64,000 bases of DNA from Pseudofabraea citricarpa (lineage: Eukaryota > Ascomycota > Leotiomycetes > Helotiales > Dermateaceae), in the NCBI GenBank assembly GCA_029641185.1, contig JAPWGK010000014.1:744001-808000 (forward strand), written 5' to 3'. Each line of letters opens with the position of its first letter. The first letter of the stretch is position 1. Below, piece by piece: positions 22,799 through 34,831 of this stretch. A program made the translations under genes and the position numbers. Under the pieces are notes generated by a model that did no database searches, had not been told where the DNA came from, and worked only from the letters and a program-made list of their open reading frames with translations.

Positions 22799-25778
22799 TT
22801 ATTGAACGACCTGTTGAACAGCGTGTCAGCATAAGGCCATGACTTTATATGAACAACGTTGCTGCACAATCAGCTTACCTTCTCCCTCAGGGTCCCCATC
22901 CACTGTTGGAAACTCATGCCTTGGTCTGCCCTGTCCTCCACCAACAATGTTTGTGCCCATAGTTTCAAACTTGGGTCGCCATCCTCGCGAATGACATACA
23001 AATGTGGGACAATAATGCTTCCAACTCCCTTAGACCTGTAGTCCCGACTCTTCTGGAGGACTGCGCGGACCCGCTCGCTGAAGTCATTGTCAAGGTCAGG
23101 CAACGAGCTCTTGCCAACCTTGAGCTGTGTTCGGTCTGGGATGCCGAAAACATCCTCCAAAAGTTGCGGTACAGCATCTCTGCCAACCCATAGGAATTGG
23201 GTTTGGCCGTCGTCGATGAGGTAGAGCCCAAAAGGTGCAAGCCGTTCTGAAGAGAGATTGACCGGTGGTGGCAACACAATCAAGCCAGTTTCTGGATCAG
23301 GTACACCGGCGTTGTCTGGCATATCGTGTAACGAATAAAGTCGTGGGTAGATATACTGCATCAGAAGGGGGAGAGGGAGGGTCGACAGCTGGCAGAGCGC
23401 AGCAGACCGTAGATCAGAAGGTATCTGAGCAGACTTCCGTAAACCGACGTTCTTGATCAACCCCAGGAATAGCACAGGCAAACCGCGGAGATTTGCCGGG
23501 AACTGGAGCCCACCTCCGCCCATATTACCACCAGCCAGCTCTTTTTTGAAAGTCTGGAGAAGCTCAATCAACTTAGTCTGAAGCGCGTCTCGTGCGGCGT
23601 CTAGACCGCTGCTCAAAGCTCGCTCCACAGCCTTGTGGCTGAAGAATGTGGTAATTGCACACTGATCGGCAGAGGCATAAACATCTGCGAGCATGGTGGT
23701 CGTTGGCAGGGAGAGTGTCATCACTCGAATGCGTCGCTCCCCGTTACTTGTGGTGTGCAGCACAGCAGTTTGCATGCAAACGAAATTCTTCTGCAAGCTC
23801 TCGTCGATAGCAACTTCAACAACGTAACTCTGGTCGCGAGGGAAAGCCGGGAAAGCACAGAGATCTGAACTTCGGTTGAAGAAATTGCCGTAGAAAGTAC
23901 TCATACGCAGTCCAGTGGTTGCACGAACACGTAACACTGCCTCAAGTCCGATCTCCGCAGAGAGATAGTCGCTGAATTCTGTCGCAAATTTTATAGCATC
24001 CTCGCTTCTTCCGGCATTCCAGCCAGGATAGAAATAGGTTTGACCACCAGTATACCTTGGCAGATTGCTCAGAGACGCAACATCCTGATATTGGGACGAG
24101 AACAAAAACATGTCGATTGAAACCTGGTTTTTGGAACACTCGACTGCGAAGCTCTTGTAGAAGCTGTTTGCTGTCTGGAGCAGAGCACTCTCCTTGGAGG
24201 TGCCAAGCAACTTCTTATCCTCTCTCATTTCCAGCTTGCCATACCCAGTATTTGGGAGAGAAGCAGTAATAACCGTTATCTTGCCGCCTAATGGAGAAAT
24301 AAGCTTGTGACCAGCTCGAAGAGCAGAGCCCATGCAAGAACCATTGCTCTGGTTAGATTGGAACATGGCGGGTAACGAAACCAAAAATTTCTCCACGCTT
24401 AATCTGCACTCAGATAATGGAACCAACAAGTCCCCGGGAACTGGGAGGAACGGCTCGTCAAGATCACTGATCACGAGCATGTTTGTTTCACCGTTTTCAT
24501 CCGTGTCTTTAGGAACAGCAAAGTAGTGGAGGCTTGCATCCACTGCCATAAATCCAACACGTGTTCTTCGATCAGCATTAGGTATCCTGTTGAGACTATC
24601 CAAGATGGTTCTAGCGCTTGTAGCGAGGAGACCGCACGAAACCGCTGCGTAGCTCACATCGAAGAGGAAAAGGTATACCAGAGGCTGCGGTGGTCGAACC
24701 ATATATTCTTGTGGAGCAACAAACTCAACCACTGCATGGTTGAGCTCTGGTCGTTGCCATCGGTCGACACTCTTCTGCGCAGCGGCATCCCAATCAAACG
24801 CTTGAGGGACATCGTTCGTAAGATTACACATATTACAACGCCATCGATGGCCGTGATCGAGGAAAGTGACATAAGGATTTATGTATGACCGACATCTTCG
24901 GCAACGTGAAATGACTTGATCTTGAACAACTGGCACTGGATCGTCCACATCGTGGAGAGAGGTATATGGCTGAATGACTAAAGCAAAAGGTAACTTCGAT
25001 TTCTTGAGTAGGGAGTGGGTGGTTGGAACTGCATTTAGAGTTGATCGGACATATTTTGCGGGGCAGTTGGCGTCTGGGGAAGGGGTTACACTCGACTAAT
25101 TGGGTTGATCAGTATATTACATTTTAAAGGTGGGAATACACATACATTTGGGGGTAGAATGATAGGAGGGGGTGGTAATTCCAATTCTGCAACATTGAAT
25201 GGCTGGTTGATTAAATCTGTTGGATATAGCTGGTTCAGAGGACCTCTGGCTGCTCCAGCCTGGGGAGGCTGCACCGTTTGTGCAGCTCCACCAACCCCCA
25301 TCTGACCAAGTCCTTGTGTTATTCCAGCGACTCCAGGAGTTCCTGGTCCAGGGTAACCTGCATCAGGAGCTTGATATCCTCCCACACCGCCACCGTAACC
25401 TGGTGCGGGTGCGCCTGGCGCAGGAGAGCCCATTGGGGCACCATATGCAGGTTGTCCTCCGTATGCTGGCTGAGCGCCATATGCGAGTTGTGCCTCTGCT
25501 TGTTGCGGATAACCTCCATACGCAGGTGCTTGTGCAGGAGGAAATGCACCCCCTGCGACTGGTTGTCCTCCAAGGGCAGAATTGGCACCAGCGCCAAAGT
25601 CGTAGGCCTGAGCTGCATATCCTCTCTTTTTCTTTTTCCCACCTACTTCGGGTTCTTGGTGTCCAGCTTGGGGTGGAGGGGATTGCGTTGGCGCAAATCC
25701 TTGTTGGGCATTTTGGTCGGAATACTGTTCTGGGTAGCCTTGACCAGGAGCTGGATACCCTTCCTGAGGAGCCGCCAT
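22799..25778 (-). CDS. sec24: COPII coat subunit SEC24
   Basis: Three exons, 25778-25146, 25095-22879 and 22810-22799, give 953 residues. Sec24 selects cargo in the COPII coat at ER exit sites, as a dimer with Sec23. The first 180 residues are rich in G, P, Q, A and Y, as in other Sec24 N-termini. Conserved parts: the zinc-finger pairs CRRCRSY and CNMCN, the trunk domain ([14 protein letters not shown]), beta-sandwich and helical regions, and a gelsolin-like end ([17 protein letters not shown]). The last coding exon is only 12 nt and adds VVQ-stop, restoring the conserved fungal end REKVVQ. If that intron were retained the reading would not match the family. Confidence 0.95.
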
Positions 25779-26403
25779 ATTGAGGATCGCCGAGTGTCTT
25801 TTTAACGAAGGTTGTATCTGCAGTTCGTCTTGTTGATGGGGAGTGCCGCACCGATCAAATGCTAGAGGCGATAGTAGGGCTTCGAGGTAATTAGCTCCAG
25901 GTGTTCCTATCCCAGCTTCACAGCTGGAATTGGGTTCAGAGAAGGAGCTGCGATAGCAACCGGTGAAGCAGACAGATCGCTCCTCGTAGGATGGAGTTGG
26001 GGAAGAGGGTATGGAGAAGTCGATAAGGACACTGTTGGCATTGATTGGGAGCTTAATGTTATGAGGAGCGTAGTGGTGAGGTAACCCTGGCTTCTACCTA
26101 AGCCTCGTGTCGGCCCGCAAGCAAATCCGAAATCTGGTCTGGATTATCTGCTCCCCGACCTTCACGTGACAAATATCCACATGCACAATGCACATGCAGC
26201 TCAGCTGTTCAGGGAGCGAGAATCAGGCTGAGCCTCCTGCAAAGGATCGGGGGCTAATATGCTATTCCTGATCATCTAAATTGGCACCCGGCACCTCACT
26301 TCCATAAGAGAGTACTTAACCCCCCCACCAGGAACAATTCCTGCCTTCTCTCTTCACGCAAGAACCTTCAACATCAGTTCTACGTGCAACGACAACCGCA
26401 GTC
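25779..26403. promoter_or_regulatory. Head-to-head spacer, SEC24 / small membrane protein
   Basis: 625 bp between divergent starts. CT-rich leader sequence precedes the plus-strand ATG. No specific site assigned. Confidence 0.4.
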
Positions 26404-26909
26404 ATGGCTTGGGGAAGATCATCTGTGCCCAAACCCCCTCCTCCACCCAGCTCAGCCTTGAGGTAACTATGACCTCTGTCGCACCGAGGACCCTGAACTC
26501 ACCGTTTGCGCAGTAAAGCTCTACCACTCATTATCCTGTTCGTCGTGCTTGGGGGGTTCGCTTTCGTGGGCTACCACATCTATCAAACCTTCCAGAAGAT
26601 CTCCCAGACCACCAACGATAAGATGCAATCCAAGAATGTCGTCTTTACCAAGGACGGAGTGACCGTAGGCGTTAAGGAGATGAGGAATGAGAATTATGTC
26701 GACACAACACAGAGTTTCTTGGTGAAAGCCTGGAACCTGAGCACATGGCCTGAATATAAAAGCAAGCTTTGGAACAAGCAACAATCTGACGACGGGAAAG
26801 TCGAATCAAGGCGCCCGTAAGTTCGCTCCGCTGTTTTCTGGCCTCAGCATCAGCATCAGCTAATCGTCGTACCTGCAGATATTCTCGATCTTCTTCCTCT
26901 ACTAAATGA
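26404..26909 (+). CDS. Small single-pass membrane protein, function unknown
   Basis: Three exons, 26404-26462, 26514-26816 and 26879-26909, join in phase for 130 residues. The start MAWGRSSVPKPPPPPSSALR is proline-rich. One strong membrane segment follows at about residues 22-40 (LPLIILFVVLGGFAFVGYH), then a charged, soluble tail ending in a serine run (YSRSSSSTK). The tail carries the pattern VVFTKDGVTVGVKEM. The phase-consistent three-exon structure and lack of internal stops support a real gene. Topology suggests an organelle-anchored protein facing the cytosol or an inner compartment. I do not recognise a named family. Confidence 0.8.
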
Positions 26910-27389
26910 CGGTACGCACGACCTCAATTGATCAACGATACCCAAGCACGAATTTCTTCAGTACAAGCACGTCTTTCTCAAACTCAAGCACGTCTTTCTC
27001 ATTCTCGGTCTCTTAACTTAGGGCGTTCCAAAGTGAGTGAAGCAAAAGGATGGTTGCAACGGCACAGTTCAGCTCCTTGAGCTATTTTCTTATCTGTAAG
27101 GATGATAAGTGATCATTAGGTCGGCAAAAGTTAATAAGGATATACACACCAATCAACCCAAGCGTCAGTGAAGAATAATGTGCCAAGTGTCTGGTTCAGT
27201 GAAGTTTGTATTGTCCACATGGTCGTGATTGCTTTTAATAAAGGGTATTTATGCCAAGCCACCTACAATTAAACCAACGCCATCCTTTTGCTATCTAATG
27301 GCTTTTCTGTTCTTGTTCGCCTGGGGTTTAGAATCCATTCAGTAACTCAGATTCCAATATTTAGAGTCTGAGAGTGCATGAAAGCGGGA
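26910..27389. other. Convergent 3' spacer
   Basis: It includes an imperfect direct repeat of CAAGCACGTCTTTCTCA (about 26965-27002). No gene seen. Confidence 0.5.
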
Positions 27390-28580
27390 TTACCAGCCGT
27401 CAAGACTCGTAATTATTTCGAAAGGGTCCCTATCCGATTCACTCACAGCAACCTCAAATCCGTTCCTAAGCTCATCGACATTGTCAGCCTCCATCAGCTC
27501 TTCGCTAATCTCTTCTGTAATCTTGGCCTCGAGTGCAGCTTGCATTCTGTTCTTTAAGAATCCTCTTTCGGTATTGCTGTGAAATGCCGTGATAACCACT
27601 CTTCCCTGTTCGATAGCAGCTAATGCTTCGTGATGACTCATTTCACCAGTAAATAATAGGTCTACGTCTAGACCACCGAGCATATGCCCCCCAGAGCCAG
27701 CACAAATCCCGACTGAAGAGATTTTGATATCTGCTTTTGATCCAGGAATTACTGATTGCGGTACTGCTACTGATAGGCCTCTGAAAGAGCCAAGTCCTGT
27801 AGGGCTGTTGATTCGTGACAGGAGTGAACCGAGTGTCTGGGGAGACTTGAACTTGATAATTCGTCCATAACCAGCACCAGTATAAGGAAATACATCTGCT
27901 ACTGGAGTGATCACTGATCGATCATGTTCGAGCCTGAAGAATTATTAGTCAAGGTTACGAACAATGGAACTGTAGCCAATATTTGAAAGAGTGAAACCAA
28001 CGTATCAAATTCTTGACTAGTCTGCCCTACGACTATATCTGCTAGCCAGTCATTGAGGCCACCAGGTGCGGCATCTACAGCCGTATGAGGGCTATAGACA
28101 CTGATACCCTCTTGGGCAAGCCTTAATAAGGAACTCTGTTGCGTATTTTCCAAAGTGAGTGCTTTCAAGCCCCGGAAAATGATGGGATCTATGAATATTA
28201 TTAGCTACAATACACATGATAGTATTCCATACTTACGATACGCAATGACCACTGAATCTTTCCTTCTGATTGCCTCATTCGCAACAGCGGTCGTAAGGTC
28301 TATAGCAAGAAGAACGGAATTCTTGAGATATTGTGGTCTGTGTGGAGCTTCTAATAGAACTACGATTACCATTGTTAGTATTTGCTATGACCAGTTCCAA
28401 TATTAAAAAGAAACTGCTCACGTCCGGTGTTGTCGAAGCTCTTGTCTGCAAGCTGTTCGGGATATCTGGAAGGTTGGTTAGCTAGGGGCAGACAAATGTA
28501 CGTGATCTTTGAACACACAATTTTCTGACTGCACACAAGACGGCCTGGGTGAATGGAGAGCTTCTTGTCGTGGAAGCCAT
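27390..28580 (-). CDS. NIF3 family protein (NGG1-interacting factor 3-like, dinuclear metal site)
   Basis: Five exons, 28580-28519, 28465-28422, 28359-28237, 28188-28002 and 27933-27390, join in phase for 319 residues. The order of NIF3 motifs is complete: DKSFDNTGLLLE, SVVIAYHPIIFRGLK (metal histidine), ISVYSPHTAVDAAPGGLNDW, SVGICAGSGGHML, DLLFTGEMSHHEAL and VITAFHSNTERGFL with its metal-binding Glu. The family (DUF34, YbgI/YqfO) binds two metal ions; the reaction in fungi is not settled, although it was once annotated as a GTP cyclohydrolase. The start ATG gives MASTTRSSPFTQAV. It is head to head with a BolA-like gene. Confidence 0.92.
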
Positions 28581-28851
28581 GGTGTATTTTCTCGAGAAAT
28601 TGCGCAGGAGCATGACCTATGATGGATGTTTCTTGAGGCAGCTTGACCAAGTCGCATGGCATCTAAACCTAAAAACAATATCACCTGAACCAAGAAGCGG
28701 CCGCATCGTGGGGCTGTTTGCACTTCCAGCAAACTCACATCGTTCGCAATTGTTTTCCTGCGCAACTCTCCTTGAACTGCGACAGCGGCGCCAATCTTCC
28801 TCGACTCTCTGACGACCAAAATCCCTGAGAGCATCACTTCTGCATGCTGCC
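28581..28851. promoter_or_regulatory. Short bidirectional promoter, NIF3/BolA-like
   Basis: 271 bp between two divergent ATGs. Shared regulatory DNA is inferred from spacing only. Confidence 0.5.
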
Positions 28852-29240
28852 ATGGCCGACTCAGGCGTCACCGAAGCAGGGCTTATAGCTAAGCTAACTA
28901 GCCAGTTAGCAGCAACGCATGTTGCTATCGAGGATATGTCAGGTGTGTCATCACCCCACCTCATGTTATATATTTCATCGTACTGACCAACAAACTCGCA
29001 GGCGGATGTGGTCAGGCCTTTTCAGCAATCATCGTGTCACCTCAATTCGAAAAGAAGACCACCCTGGCACGACACCGTCTGGTGAATGCAACACTCAAAG
29101 CTGAAATTGCTGCTATTCACGCCTGGACACCGAAATGCTACACCCCAGAACAGTGGGAGAAGCAAAGACAAGACGGAAACCAGGCTGTGGCACCAGGCAG
29201 GGAGACCACCGGGGAGGTTGTGAATGGAACTACTGCTTGA
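28852..29240 (+). CDS. BolA-like protein (BOL2/UVI31 type)
   Basis: Two exons, 28852-28942 and 29002-29240, give 109 residues. BolA2-type proteins pair with monothiol glutaredoxins through a bridging iron-sulfur cluster and take part in cytosolic or nuclear iron sensing. The fold signature is clear: a leading helix ([11 protein letters not shown]), the strand pair around [26 protein letters not shown], then [21 protein letters not shown] with the conserved RHRLVN histidine, and the ending CYTPEQWEK. The divergent neighbour NIF3 is also a metal protein, but a link is inference. Confidence 0.88.
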
Positions 29241-29729
29241 AAACCTACAACCTGGATCTATGAAGTTACGAAAAACAGATAAATGCCAACGAGTCAAGAT
29301 GAATGGGACAAAGGTTTGAACCTCATAGAAGTAGTAATGACTTGTCTACGAAAAAGACGTTTAGAGGAGGTTTTGCTGGTGGCTCGTGGTCTCATAAGAC
29401 CAAGCTTGACTATACGTATTAGGAGCCATTTTTGTCGAACATCTCATAGCAATCTACATGACTTGTGTTCGAGCTTCCGTGGTCGCCTGCGTATCATTGA
29501 AGCACAATAAGCTGTGCTACAACTATGAGCCCATGCATGCTTCCAGCCAGCTGCTAGGTTACCATGGCCTCTTGTCGCCTATTGGTCCCCTGCTTTCTTC
29601 AAGGCAGAACGGTCTCTCATAAGGTCTCACATGCCCGAGGTTTCCAGTTTTACCGCTGGCCTCTTGAAACATCTGAGGTTCTTCAGGCATCCATCGCAGT
29701 ACAAAATGACACTGAATAGTAGGCCAAAA
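29241..29729. other. Convergent spacer
   Basis: No credible exon; a 75-codon frame at 29283-29510 lacks family features. No repeat or RNA gene found. Confidence 0.5.
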
Positions 29730-30000
29730 TCATGTGGCGGTCTTGTTTACACGCTGGGCGACAAGACCAAATACAGCGACCGATGACATGAACATTACAA
29801 TATTGTAGAACTAAGTTGGATAATCAGCTAGCAGTACGGTGCAGGTAAGGAAAGTACCTACAGCCTTTCTTGAATACGCGCTCTCTTCTGCATCAGATCG
29901 GGCTTCTACGAAGAGGCGACGTAGGTTCGGTAGATTTGCCTAACATTGGGTTAGAATGATGATGACCATGTGATTAATATCCTTCCACAAAACTCACCAT
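29730..30000 (-). CDS. 53-residue predicted membrane microprotein with an ATG-only first exon
   Basis: Three tiny exons, all in phase 0: 30000-29998 (just ATG), 29939-29862 and 29810-29730. The donors are GTGAGT and GTAGGT and both acceptors end in TTAG. The product starts MANLPNLRRLFVEA, has a polar middle (RSDAEESAYSRKA), then a hydrophobic segment (IVMFMSSVAVFGLVA, about residues 31-45) and a short basic tail. This looks like a small inner- or outer-mitochondrial-membrane subunit, but I cannot name it. Three independent phase-0 exon joins and a stop just after the basic tail argue against chance. It is divergent from AP-1 beta. Confidence 0.6.
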
Positions 30001-30376
30001 GATAGCTCTTTGAGATAGGGAGAAATCCTTGTCTCTTTGCAGCAGTTGCTGTTGCAAAAAGGAGTTGGACTAGAAAGCCTGAAGTCCTCCTGTCACCCAC
30101 AACACCCTTGTTATCACTAGCGCCTCCTTCCCGCACCGACCAGGCTGACGGACCAGCAATCAACAGCTTGCCTTATTGAACAAGCATTTCAACGTCGGCC
30201 GAACAAGTGCGCAAGAAGTGTTCAATATACGAAAGAAACGTCATATCTGGGACCTCGAGATTTAGATTGTCGAACACTTGTCAGCTGGCCATTTGCGCAA
30301 AGCTGCTGCTTCTTCAATAAACACATATCCCGCCGGCGTATGAGGGGCACAACCTCAATCGCCATCAGTGTGAGCG
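30001..30376. promoter_or_regulatory. Head-to-head spacer, microprotein / AP-1 beta
   Basis: 376 bp. A frame at 29951-30163 runs through the ATG-only exon but has no family features. No element assigned. Confidence 0.4.
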
Positions 30377-32785
30377 ATGGCGGTGAATAGGATCAAAGGG
30401 GCCTTTGCGGTACCAAAGAAGGGCGAAACATTTGAGTTGAGAGCTGGATTGGTCTCGCAATATGCATACGAGCGCAAGGAGGCAATCCAGAAGACCATCA
30501 TGTCCATGACTTTGGGCAAAGATGTGTCCGCATTATTCCCAGATGTATTGAAGAATATCGCCACTGGTGATTTGGATCAGAAGAAGCTGGTATACTTATA
30601 TTTGATGTATGTGAAATTCCGCTCTGGGGATGCTCCATGTTCTGGACTAATCAAATGTGAACTTCAGGAACTACGCCAAATCACACCCAGATCTGTGTAT
30701 TCTAGCCGTCAATACCTTTGTACAAGACTCAGAGGACCCGAATCCATTAGTACGAGCCCTTGCAATTCGAACAATGGGATGTATCAGGGTAGACAAAATG
30801 GTAGATTACATGGAGGAACCTCTCCGGAAAACATTACGAGACGAATCTCCTTACGTTCGAAAGACGGCTGCAATATGCGTTGCGAAGCTCTTCGATTTGA
30901 ATCCGACTATGTGTTTGGAGAATGGGTTCTTGGAGACACTGCAAGAATTAATAGGGGATCCAAATCCAATGGTCGTGGCCAACTCCGTTACAGCACTTGC
31001 AGAAATCAATTCAGCTGCTCCCGAAACGAAGGCTTTACGAGTGACTCCAGCAACACTGAAAAAGATGTTGATGGCGTTGAATGAATGCACAGAGTGGGGA
31101 CGAGTAACAATCTTGACAACTTTAGCCGACTATAAAGCGACGGATGTCAAGGAGTCAGAACACATTTGCGAAAGAGTATCACCTCAGTTCCAACATGTCA
31201 ATCCCAGTGTGGTACTCGCAGCCGTCAAAGTTGTATTCCTGCACATGCGAAATGTTAGTCAAGAATTATCAAAGCAGTACCTGAAGAAAATGGCACCTCC
31301 TTTGGGTGAGTAGTTGGAACTTTAAAAATATTGGCCGATATACTGACTTCAATCAGTAACTCTTGTAGCCTCAGCTCCAGAGGTTCAATATGTTGCCCTA
31401 AGAAATATTGACCTGCTACTACAAGCGAAACCTGACATCCTAAGCAAAGAATTGCGTGTCTTCTTCTGCAAGTACAATGACCCTCCTTATGTTAAACTTC
31501 AAAAACTCGAGATTATGGTGCGGATATCGAATGATAAGAACGTTGATCAATTACTTGCCGAGCTCAAAGAGTATGCTTTGGAAGTTGATATGGATATCGT
31601 CAGAAGGTCTGTGAAGGCTATCGGACAGGTGGCTATCAAGATTGAAACTGCCAGTGAAAAGTGTGTCAACACATTACTGGATCTGATTGCAACTAAGGTC
31701 AATTATGTTGTTCAAGAGGCTATCGTAGTCATTAAGGATATCTTCCGGAAGTATCCTGGATATGAAGGGATCATCCCAACTCTTTGCAAATATATCGATG
31801 AGCTGGACGAGCCCAATGCTCGAGGAGCCCTGATCTGGATCGTTGGAGAGTATGCAGAGAAAATCAGCAATGCCGATGAAATTCTCTCTGGATTCGTCGA
31901 AGGCTTCATGGAGGAGTTCACACAAGTAAGCACGGTTTTTTCAGCCTATGGAAACCATCACTAACTAGAACCAGACGCAATTACAAATCTTGACAGCGGT
32001 CGTGAAGCTCTTCTTAAAAAAGCCTGATAACAATCAAGGCCTGGTACAGAAAGTACTGCAAGCAGCAACAGCTGAGAACGACAATCCCGATATCAGGGAC
32101 AGGGCTTATGTGTACTGGCGATTGTTGTCCGGTGATCTTACAGTAGCAAAGGTGAGTACACATTTGCAGGTCTCCACATTGAGCAAATACTAACTAAACT
32201 TAGAGCATCATTCTGTCTGACAAGCCACCAATCACAACTACAATGAGCTCTTTGCCACAGGCGCTTCTAGACGAGCTTTTAACCGAGCTCTCTACCTTGG
32301 CATCTGTTTACCACAAGCCGGCAGCAACCTTTGTTGGTCATGGCCGCTATGGGGCAGATGCTCTTCAGCACGCAGCTATTCAAGAGCAACGTCAAGATGC
32401 AGCTGAGAACCCCATTGCCGCGACTGTTGCTGCAGCTGCTAATGGAGGTGCTGCTCAGAATAATGCTGAGAACCTTCTCGACTTTGACTTCGACGGTGCA
32501 GCCCCAGCATCAGCCGCTGTACCACCTCCTCAAGGATCATCTGGTCTTGAAGGCTTAGCAGGTACACCGCAGAGAGTAGCAAGTCCGTCAACCCAAGCCC
32601 CAGTTGGAAACAGTATGGATGACATGATGGGACTCTTTGATTCTAACGGCGGTGGAGGGGGAGATTTGATGAATGGCTTTGCTGGTCTCGATATGGGTGG
32701 TTCAAGCCAACCACCGCCAGCCCAGACACAGTTGAATGCAGGAGAATCAAAAAAGACAAATGAGGATTTACTGGGTATGTTTTAG
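30377..32785 (+). CDS. apl2: AP-1 adaptor complex beta subunit
   Basis: Five exons, 30377-30606, 30668-31305, 31357-31925, 31975-32151 and 32204-32785, join in phase for 731 residues. Beta-adaptin is a large subunit of the clathrin adaptor AP-1 at the trans-Golgi and endosomes; its trunk binds dileucine signals together with the sigma subunit. The adaptin trunk (HEAT-like helices) is complete, with [40 protein letters not shown] and GEYAEKI. The hinge follows and has a clathrin-box sequence NLLDFDFDG. The protein ends at LLGMF without the animal-type ear domain, as is usual for fungal AP-1 beta. Confidence 0.95.
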
Positions 32786-32981
32786 AGAAGTATAGTCCGA
32801 CTGAGCGAATGAAAGAAAAGATCCGAGATCCTATTGAATTCTCCTGACTTGCAACTTGAAGCTTTTGATCGCAACTGGTGCTGCTGTTACTGCTTGACAA
32901 TACTTCTGGGTATCTTAGGAATTTACCTAACAGCTTGACACTAAAATGTAAAACATGCACACAGCGAAGGTGCATATACTA

Positions 32982-34831
32982 CTACCAATCATCTTCGTCA
33001 CTACTCTGTTCCTGCATCTCCTTCAAGATCCCATCCAACTCGATTGTCTTCTCCTCCTTCTTCGTCCCATCCCCATCTCCCTCCTCTCCTTCTTCCTCCT
33101 CATCATCACTGTGCTCAACAACTAACTTCCTCCTCGCCGTTGTTGCCGCCGCGCGTCGACTCGCTCGGCCTTCCGTCCCCCAATTCTCATTCATCTGCGT
33201 GACAGCCTCAACATCAGCAGCCAGCTCGCGCGCCTCCTTGATCTGCTCGGCTCGCTGCTCGGAAAACCTGCCGACCATGCCAATCTCGCGGAGCATATTC
33301 TTCAAGTGGCGGATCTTCTCGCCCTCGTCGTCGCCGAACTTCTTCAGCTCAAAGCCCCAGATTTTTTTCACGCCGCACTTGCGGAGCTGCGTCTGCAATG
33401 TCTTGAGCTCGGTCGCTTGAGGCGTTAGGTCTTTAGCTGTGCTGCTGCTGGCTTTGGGCTTAGTGTTTGCTTTGGTCTTGCTGCTGCTCGCTTTGACCTT
33501 GCTCTTGCTTTGGGGTTTGGCTTGTCGTTCTTTCTTGGATCGAGGTTTTCGAGTTGGTGGTTCGTCGATTAGGACGGACATTACAGACGAGTCGGAGTCG
33601 TTGGCCTTGATTTCAGATTCTGCTTGGGCTTCTGCTTTTACTTTGGCTTTGGTTTCTGGTGAGGAGGAAGATGTTTTGAGCTTAGAAAGTCTCTCCGTAT
33701 TCTCGTCGTCGTCACTAGGCTCTTCGACTTTTGCACTCGTTGTTGCACGCTCTTTCTTAGTTTGTGGTGATTCAGTCTTGGGTTTTTTGGTGACTAGCTG
33801 AGGACTGGTTGATTTCTCAATGGATTTCTTCAGTGGTTCTTCGGTGTCCGATTCAGAGGACTCGAGTTTTGCAACGGCGCTGCCGCGTTTTTTGGTTGTT
33901 TCTTTCTTGATCTGCTTTGGAGTGGGCTTCGCATCGCTTTCTTCGTCGCTTAGTGCCTTTTCCTCCTCCTCTTCTTCTGCATCTGACTCGATCTTGGGTG
34001 CTTTTTTCTTCCCTTTCGGGATTGATGACTTCCTGGCTTTCTTGGCCGATGGCTTAGCATCACTTAGTTCTTCTTCTTCGTCAGAATCCACTATTGCTCT
34101 CTTCTTGCCCTTGCCAGCTGATACCCTCCTCGTTTTGTTCGGTGCCGGTTTTGCATCACTCTCGTCTTCTTCCTCGTCTGATTCTACTTTCGCCTTGACT
34201 TTCGATTGCCGCTTAGCTTGTGCTTTGCTCTTTACTTTCTTCGACTTCGGCGCATCTGAGTCTTCGCTGAAGGCAGCAGGTGCAGATGACTCGATATCAC
34301 TCAGTGGGCTATCCTCGTCCGAATCCAAATCCTCAGGTTCTGACTCCCTCTCTTCTTTCTTCTGTCTTTTCTTCGACCTGGCTTTCGTTTCTACCGATGC
34401 TGCCGCACCGCGCTTGACAGGTTTCTTTGCAGGGGTCGTCTTGGGCTTCGGGATTTCCTTCTTTACTTTCGCAGGTTTAGGTGCTGGTGGTGAACTCTGT
34501 GGAGCATCACCTTCGTCTTGCATCAATTTATTCTACAAAGCAACACGAAAAACGAACTGTTAGAATGGTGTTCTCTTCCAAACCAAAAGCTGAATTGGCA
34601 AACGAATGCCTCCCATTGAAATGGTGGATTACGTACAGTATATTCCTGAATGATCTTCTTACTCCTCGCCTTCCACTCATCCTTTGTGAAGTAGTTCTCT
34701 TCTAGATCCAGCGCCTTCTCGACCTTGCCTCGGATCAAGCGCACTGTTAAGTCTTCGCGCTCGTCACTGTGGAAGACAGACTTAATTGCTTTCTGCAACT
34801 CATTCGTGAGCGATACTACACTATGCGCCAT
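32982..34831 (-). CDS. DEK C-terminal-domain nuclear protein with acidic/basic repeats
   Basis: Two exons, 34831-34637 and 34532-32982, give 581 residues. Exon 1 is a DEK-C-like helical domain (LTNELQKAIKSVFHSDER, LTVRLIRGKVEKALDL, DEWKARSKKIIQEYT), a DNA- or histone-associated fold. A long disordered region of alternating acidic and lysine-rich blocks follows, with SDAKP three times. The C-terminal conserved block (LKTLQTQLRKCGVKKIWGFELKKF, then a helix through MLREIGMVGRFSEQRAEQIKEAREL) resembles fungal proteins labelled transcriptional regulator. It ends in an acidic tail (SSDEDDW). A chromatin or histone-chaperone role is inferred from composition. Confidence 0.85.

Noticed and set aside
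28375..28964. Minus-strand frames over NIF3 exon 1 and the NIF3/BolA promoter
   Set aside because: They conflict with the phase-consistent five-exon NIF3 model and the BolA gene.
33439..34563. Long open frames antisense to the DEK-C gene
   Set aside because: They mirror its low-complexity acidic/basic codons and show only serine/leucine runs.
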